This document shows, one piece after another, positions 5,945 to 9,559 of a stretch of DNA of 9,559 nucleotides; positions within the stretch are counted from its first letter, which is position 1, and each line of letters starts with the position of its first letter. Below the pieces are notes generated by a model. That model was not told the origin of the DNA, made no database searches, and saw only the letters and a list, made by a program, of their open reading frames with translations. Both the position numbers and the translations under genes were made by a program. Origin of the DNA: an uncultured Bacilli bacterium (GTDB lineage: Bacteria; Bacillota_I; Bacilli_A; RF39; UBA660); the NCBI GenBank assembly GCA_910577075.1, contig CAJTKV010000004.1, positions 1-9,559 on the forward strand, in the 5' to 3' direction.

Positions 5945-6496
5945 ATGGAATTACCAAATATTAAAATATTAGATGAAAAAGATGCTAGACTTCATAAGGT
6001 AAGCGAAGAAGTAACTTTTCCACTAGATGAGAAGACTAAACAAACTATTTATGACTGTCTAGATTATCTAGAAATGAGTCAAATTGAGGAGATTGCCAAA
6101 AAGTATGACTTACGCGCTGGCATGGGATTATCCTTCTGCCAAATTGGAATCAATAAACGCATCTTTGTCGTTTCTGAGGATAATGGTGATGGAACATTCG
6201 GCCGATATATTGTAATAAATCCACAGATAATCAGTCATTCTGAGGAGTTAATATATGTTGGCGAAGGTGAAGGATGTCTATCAGTCAATCGCGAAGTTGA
6301 TGGAATTGTCCCAAGATATGCACGCCTTCGCTTAAAGGCATATAATGAATTTGGCGAAGAATACGAAATCCGCGTGAGAGAGGATATTGCTATTGCCTTT
6401 CAACATGAACTAGATCATTTAGATGGCATACTATTTACCGATAGAATTGATAAAAAGAATCCATTTAAGAATCGTGAAAAAATGAGAGAAATCTAA
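5945..6496 (+). CDS. def: Peptide deformylase (type 2)
   Basis: The 183-residue enzyme removes the N-formyl group from nascent proteins at the ribosome. All three motifs are present: GMGLSFCQ (59-66, motif I), EGCLS (109-113, with metal ligand Cys111) and QHELDHLDG (153-161, with ligands His154 and His158 and catalytic Glu155). The length and the long N-terminal region fit the Gram-positive type-2 class (Bacillus YkrB type). Motif I is unusual: SFC replaces the common AAP before the conserved Gln. The ATG at 5945 has GAGGGG 7 bases upstream; earlier in-frame starts overlap the -10. It is the only plus-strand gene in the window, monocistronic, and ends in a terminator shared with the convergent gene. 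Active-site residues are intact, so it should be functional. Confidence 0.96.
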   Translation: MELPNIKILDEKDARLHKVSEEVTFPLDEKTKQTIYDCLDYLEMSQIEEIAKKYDLRAGMGLSFCQIGINKRIFVVSEDNGDGTFGRYIVINPQIISHSEELIYVGEGEGCLSVNREVDGIVPRYARLRLKAYNEFGEEYEIRVREDIAIAFQHELDHLDGILFTDRIDKKNPFKNREKMREI

Positions 6497-6508
6497 TTCT
6501 CTCATTTT
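6479..6508. terminator. Bidirectional terminator between def and the convergent TasA-like gene
   Basis: AAAATGAGAGAA (6479-6490) pairs perfectly with TTCTCTCATTTT (6497-6508), a 12-bp stem with loop ATCTAA. The def stop (6494-6496) is in the loop, and the opposing gene's stop (6509-6507) overlaps the foot of the stem. Six T follow on the minus strand; the plus strand has a T-rich ATTTTAATTTT. Confidence 0.85.
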
Positions 6509-7031
6509 AATTTTCCAATATTTCATATTTTAAATTAATTACTTTACCTTGATCTTTGTTAGTAATGTATTCAAGACCGGCCCACACTTTTATATTGATA
6601 ACTGCTTCTTCATTTCCATTAACTTTGCCATAATAGACGATACCATTAGAAGTTGTACTTAAAAGCAATGGTTCTTCTCCGTTAATAGAATAATAAATTT
6701 TATTGAATTCTAAATTATTTTTTCCTTCTTCTTTATTACTTATTTTCAAATAATAGTTGGCAGCGCTATTCTTATCATTAATAATTTTAATGGTACTTGT
6801 TTTAGCTTTTTCCATACCCTGTTCAGCACTCATTGGATAAGAGTCTTCCTGTTCTATTATCTGTCCATTTTCGTATAAAACTTTTAATTTTTCACTGTTT
6901 AATACTACAGCATCGCGATTTAAATCACTATTTTTAAAAGCATAACTTGACGCAACAGTTAAAGTTAATATAAACACTGTTGATGTAATAAAAAAGAAAA
7001 TTCGCTTCTTTAATAACAATTTCATATTCAT
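6507..7031 (-). CDS. Small exported protein, TasA/camelysin-like
   Basis: The 174-residue product starts at an ATG with AGGGG 8 bases upstream. An in-frame ATG two codons later is possible; the longer frame to 7085 begins on the -35 TTG and is rejected. The signal peptide is basic (KLLLKKR), then hydrophobic (about 11-26), with likely cleavage after SSYA at residue 31. The mature part is about 143 residues and beta-rich. The segments DSYPMSAEQGMEKAKTSTIK and NYYLKIS have the order (short acidic-Pro-Ser turn, then strands with Asn/Tyr) seen in the small SipW-dependent TasA/CalY proteins that form fibres or decorate the surface in Bacilli. There is no sortase motif and no lipobox. The TasA-like reading is inference from layout; no signal peptidase gene is seen nearby. 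It is monocistronic with its own promoter and a shared terminator. Confidence 0.8.
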   Translation of the reverse strand: MNMKLLLKKRIFFFITSTVFILTLTVASSYAFKNSDLNRDAVVLNSEKLKVLYENGQIIEQEDSYPMSAEQGMEKAKTSTIKIINDKNSAANYYLKISNKEEGKNNLEFNKIYYSINGEEPLLLSTTSNGIVYYGKVNGNEEAVINIKVWAGLEYITNKDQGKVINLKYEILEN

Positions 7032-7056
7032 ATCAATTACCCCTATGCTAATATTA

Positions 7057-7085
7057 ATTATAAAGGAATATTTTTTTTGCTTCAA
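7057..7085 (-). promoter_or_regulatory. Promoter of the TasA-like gene
   Basis: On the minus strand there is a -35 TTGAAG (7085-7080), a 17-base spacer and a -10 TATAAT (7062-7057). The T-rich tail of the LysM-gene terminator ends just upstream. Confidence 0.6.
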
Positions 7086-7094
7086 TAATATTGC

Positions 7095-7125
7095 AAAAAT
7101 AAAAATAGAGTTTACACTCTACTTT
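7095..7125 (-). terminator. Intrinsic terminator of the LysM gene
   Basis: On the minus strand TAGAGT (7121-7116) pairs with ACTCTA (7111-7106) around loop GTAA, followed by TTTTTATTTTT (7105-7095). It begins a few bases after the LysM stop. Confidence 0.75.
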
Positions 7126-7128
7126 ATA

Positions 7129-7851
7129 TTATAGTATATTTTCATATGATGGTTGGTCATCAGGAATTGGATAGGCCTTGTGATGTTGATCAAAATTAAG
7201 TCCAGTAATAACTTTAAATTGATCTAATACATCGTTTAAAAGTGCTACTAAAGCATCTAATTTTTCACTTTTAATGGTTTCGTCAGTTTCCTGGATATAG
7301 TCGTTGTACTGAATAACAAATTCGGTAAAATCAATATTAAACTTTTCCACTAGATCAGTATTCATTTCACTTTCGATAATCCACTGTCTTTCTTCTATAA
7401 GCCAGTCGTAGGCATCCTCAACTAAAACATCATAACCAATTATGTTATAATCAGAAGTATAACCATAATTGGCAAGTTTGCTCTCAGGTACACCACATAA
7501 TTTAATGGTAATGCCCTCTCTTAATACGCCTTTTAGTTTATTTGTACGCTCTATATCATCGACATATCTTAAAATTTTATTATAATCACTTTCATAAGCG
7601 GCAACTATCTCCGTTAAAGTATCTCCCCATTTAACCTCATATAGGATGTCATTATAACGTGGCTCGTATGAATAAGTATAATTTTGAACAATTGCATCAT
7701 CGGCATTGGTCTTCTCCTTTTCGCGACGACAGCCAACTGTCGTAAAAACGGCAAATCCTATGGCAGCAAGAATAATGAATTTTTTTATACCACTCGTATT
7801 TACGCTTACAGTCCCAAGGTGGATACCATTATTATCTACATTATATTTCAT
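7129..7851 (-). CDS. LysM-domain lipoprotein or membrane-anchored protein
   Basis: The protein has 240 residues. The ATG at 7851 is preceded by AAGGA with 10 bases of spacing; the longer TTG frame to 7887 begins on the promoter's -10 and is rejected. A polar N-terminal tail (1-22) precedes a hydrophobic segment (about 25-40) ending in TTVGC, which fits the lipobox pattern with Cys41; a long tail is unusual for a lipoprotein, so a simple TM anchor is possible. Residues about 71-119 form one LysM domain (YEVKWGDTLTEIVAAY, then NKLKGVLREGITIKL), expected to bind peptidoglycan or related glycans. The C-terminal 110 residues are acidic and helical, without a recognised enzyme motif. It lies downstream of mtaB on the same strand with its own promoter, and the terminator after it separates it from the TasA-like gene. 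Confidence 0.85.
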   Translation of the reverse strand: MKYNVDNNGIHLGTVSVNTSGIKKFIILAAIGFAVFTTVGCRREKEKTNADDAIVQNYTYSYEPRYNDILYEVKWGDTLTEIVAAYESDYNKILRYVDDIERTNKLKGVLREGITIKLCGVPESKLANYGYTSDYNIIGYDVLVEDAYDWLIEERQWIIESEMNTDLVEKFNIDFTEFVIQYNDYIQETDETIKSEKLDALVALLNDVLDQFKVITGLNFDQHHKAYPIPDDQPSYENIL

Positions 7852-7863
7852 AAAATGCACATC

Positions 7864-7883
7864 CTTATAATAAAAATTATAAG
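7864..7883 (-). repeat. Perfect 8-bp hairpin covering the -10 and the Shine-Dalgarno of the LysM gene
   Basis: On the minus strand CTTATAAT and ATTATAAG are separated by TTTT. The left arm contains the -10 hexamer and the right arm contains most of the AAGGA binding site. Two G-C pairs, otherwise A-T, so modest stability. Confidence 0.6.
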
Positions 7884-7904
7884 CCAAAATTAATATTTTG
7901 TAAA
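7876..7904 (-). promoter_or_regulatory. Promoter of the LysM gene
   Basis: On the minus strand there is a -35 TTTACA (7904-7899; 5 of 6), a 17-base spacer and a -10 TATAAT (7881-7876). It begins directly after the mtaB stop codon. A 6-bp inverted repeat, CAAAAT/ATTTTG (7900-7895 and 7890-7885), lies across the -35 and the spacer and may be an operator. Confidence 0.65.
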
Positions 7905-9167
7905 TTAAAGTACTTCACCATTTACACTTATACCATCAACATTTGTAATGATGCACTCGACAAAGGTGTTATTCTCACATTTTTTATTTAGTTTAACTTT
8001 AATATAATTGCTCGTAAACCCCGTATTTCCATCTTCGACTAAAACACTTAATTTTTTTCCAATGAATTTTTTATAATATGTGTTCTCTAATTCATCACTT
8101 AATTTTAGGATTTCATGAACGCGCTGGCTTTTTATAGAATCATTTACTTGCTTCATCGTGCTAGCTTTAGTTCCATTTCGCATGGAATATGGGAATGTAT
8201 GAATTTTAGAAAAGCCAACATCCGACAAATTTCTTAGTGTCTCTAAATGATTTGCATCGCTTTCTTCTGGAAAGCCAACAATTAAATCCGTCGTTATATT
8301 TATATTTGGTCTAATCTTACGTAATTTATTAATTATTGATTTAAACTCATCAATATTATATTTTCTATTCATTTTCTTTAAGATTTCATTTGAACCACTT
8401 TGAAGAGGAATATGCATATGATCACTTATTTTTTCGTTAATGCGCAGCTCTTCCATAAATTTATCATTTAGTTCAGTTACTTCAATAGAAGATATTCTTA
8501 TTCTCTTTATATTATCATTTTGAGTTATCCTTCGTATTAAATCAACAAGATCATAATCTTTACCTACTCCATAAGAACCTGTGTGAATCCCCGTTAAAAC
8601 GATTTCTTTATATCCATTGTTAGCCAGACAATTTATCTCGCTCTCAGCAACATCGATATCTTTACTTCTTATATTTCCGCGCATAAAAGGGATGATACAA
8701 TATGCACAAAAGTTGTTACATCCATCTTGAATTTTAACAAATCCTCTAGTTTTATTCGCAAAATTATTTATTTGCATATCTTCAAAATCGACATTTCGCA
8801 AATCATAAAACTTTGTTAACTTTTTCCCGCTCTCCTTAAACATTTCTATTAGATTGACAATTTTACTCTTATCTTTATTCCCTATTAAAATATCTATATC
8901 AAGATCAAGCAAGGAATCTTTATGATTTTCGGCTGAACAGCCACAAACAACAAGTATAGCACTCGCATTTTCGCGTCTAGCATGTCTAATCATCTTGCGG
9001 CTTTTAGAATCTGCTTGATTGGTTACAGTACAAGTATTTATTACAATGACATCAGCATTTGCTTCATCATTTATTATTTCATAACCATTATTTTTTAATG
9101 ATTCCTTTATAAGTTCCGATTCATAGGCATTTACCTTACAGCCTAAAGTTAATACACATGCTTTCAT
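7905..9167 (-). CDS. mtaB: tRNA t6A37 methylthiotransferase MtaB (radical SAM)
   Basis: The 420-residue enzyme converts t6A37 to ms2t6A37 in ANN-decoding tRNAs. The N-terminal methylthiotransferase domain has cluster cysteines Cys10 (TLGCKVNAYESE), Cys46 (NTCTVT) and Cys77 (VCGCSAE). The radical SAM motif CxxxCxxC is at Cys150, Cys154 and Cys157 (CNNFCAYC). A TRAM-like C-terminus (about 365-420) completes the fold. TLGCKVN, rather than TFGCQMN, marks it as MtaB (YqeV) and not MiaB. The ATG at 9167 starts the canonical MKACVLTLGCKVN and has GGAAG 7 bases upstream; the 29 extra upstream codons of the longest frame lie across the promoter. It has its own promoter. The LysM gene follows 53 bases downstream, with no convincing terminator between them. 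Confidence 0.95.
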   Translation of the reverse strand: MKACVLTLGCKVNAYESELIKESLKNNGYEIINDEANADVIVINTCTVTNQADSKSRKMIRHARRENASAILVVCGCSAENHKDSLLDLDIDILIGNKDKSKIVNLIEMFKESGKKLTKFYDLRNVDFEDMQINNFANKTRGFVKIQDGCNNFCAYCIIPFMRGNIRSKDIDVAESEINCLANNGYKEIVLTGIHTGSYGVGKDYDLVDLIRRITQNDNIKRIRISSIEVTELNDKFMEELRINEKISDHMHIPLQSGSNEILKKMNRKYNIDEFKSIINKLRKIRPNINITTDLIVGFPEESDANHLETLRNLSDVGFSKIHTFPYSMRNGTKASTMKQVNDSIKSQRVHEILKLSDELENTYYKKFIGKKLSVLVEDGNTGFTSNYIKVKLNKKCENNTFVECIITNVDGISVNGEVL

Positions 9168-9186
9168 AAAACCACTTCCGTAGATA

Positions 9187-9195
9187 ATTATACCA
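9187..9195 (-). promoter_or_regulatory. Extended -10 promoter of mtaB
   Basis: On the minus strand TGGTATAAT is a perfect TGnTATAAT, 19 bases before the mtaB ATG. The -35 region (9215-9210, TTTAGT) is weak. Confidence 0.6.
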
Positions 9196-9230
9196 AATAA
9201 CCACAAATAACTAAAGTAAATATTATTATA

Positions 9231-9261
9231 AAATAAAAAGGACGTCATTATCAACGCCCTT
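9231..9261 (-). terminator. Intrinsic terminator of the right-edge gene
   Basis: On the minus strand AAGGGCGTT (9261-9253) pairs with GACGTCCTT (9246-9238), nine pairs including two G-U, with loop GATAAT. TTTATTT follows. It is the most GC-rich stem in the window and ends the gene whose stop is at 9289-9287. Confidence 0.8.
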
Positions 9262-9286
9262 CAAATTAAAGATTATTTTTAAAAGG

Positions 9287-9559
9287 TTAACCTACTAAAA
9301 CAGCTCTCGTTGTTATGTGACCATAACCTTCGCCATTATAATAGGTAAAAGCAAATGCTCCGCCCACAGAACCGTCTGAAAACAATCCTCCACGAACAAA
9401 CCAGGTATGTGATTTTTGTATAAAAGTGGAATAATCAGCGTACCAAGAATTATGTCTTATCCAAGTATTTGGATCATTTCCAGTAAAAGTATCTTTATAT
9501 TTTCTAAAAGGTCCCATTTCTCCCGTTGCATCGCCCAAAATGCGATTTCCATAAGAAGT
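9287..9559 (-). CDS. C-terminal fragment with C-type-lectin/FGE-like tail (runs off the window)
   Basis: The frame is open to the right edge; an apparent start at 9538 is only an internal TTG, so about 90 C-terminal residues of a longer protein are visible. The sequence is rich in Gly, Tyr, Trp and Ser: GDATGEMG, then NSWYADYSTF, then WFVRGGLFSDGSVGGAFAF, then a final TTRAVLVG. The order (short GDAT, WY.DYS, WF.RGG, GAFAF, R.VL) is one I associate with secreted or pilin-like proteins of AT-rich gut Bacillota, and it resembles the tail of C-type-lectin/formylglycine-generating-enzyme folds, where RGG and a late Arg are conserved. The N-terminal domains are not visible. Function is unknown; surface display or ligand binding is inference. 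It ends in a strong terminator 24 bases after the stop. Confidence 0.7.
   Translation of the reverse strand, partial: TSYGNRILGDATGEMGPFRKYKDTFTGNDPNTWIRHNSWYADYSTFIQKSHTWFVRGGLFSDGSVGGAFAFTYYNGEGYGHITTRAVLVG

Overview
The window is very AT-rich. It uses the standard code: tryptophan is TGG, eleven visible stops are TAA, one is TAG and none is TGA. Ribosome binding sites are Shine-Dalgarno type. The gene content (type-2 peptide deformylase, MiaA, MtaB, a SpoVIF-like sporulation protein, LysM and threonine/lysine-linker surface proteins) points to a low-GC Bacillota, probably an uncultured gut Bacilli or Mollicutes-like lineage with a spore-forming ancestry. I see no phage, insertion sequence, CRISPR array, tRNA or rRNA. 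It looks like ordinary chromosome with several lineage-specific envelope genes.

Almost everything is on the minus strand, so the layout is given right to left. 9559-9287 is the C-terminal end of a secreted-type protein with a C-type-lectin/FGE-like tail, followed by a terminator. 9167-7905 is mtaB (ms2t6A37 tRNA methylthiotransferase). 7851-7129 is a LysM lipoprotein. 7031-6507 is a small exported TasA/camelysin-like protein. Its terminator is shared with def (peptide deformylase), the only plus-strand gene, at 5945-6496. Divergent from def, 5785-4349 is a large lipoprotein with an InlB-type beta-grasp repeat and a Thr/Lys/Pro linker. Next come miaA (4302-3430), a SpoVIF-like small protein (3377-3135), an unrecognised 247-residue protein (3065-2322) and a Nudix hydrolase (2265-1759). 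The left end is a three-gene membrane operon: a Big2-like anchored surface protein (1700-684), a zinc-ribbon two-TM protein (684-370) and a multi-TM protein (349 to the left edge).

The genes form two groups. Housekeeping functions are tRNA A37 modification by MiaA and MtaB, N-terminal deformylation by Def, and nucleotide hydrolysis by the Nudix protein. Envelope genes are the LysM, TasA-like, InlB-repeat, Big2 and C-type-lectin-like proteins. Most genes have their own promoter, and six of nine promoters carry an extended -10 (TGnTATAAT or one mismatch). Intergenic regions are packed: several terminators include the stop codon of the gene they end, and promoters abut or overlap the preceding terminator. 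No stretch over 300 bases lacks a gene. Several longest-ORF starts lie inside promoters; the starts given here are chosen on ribosome binding sites.
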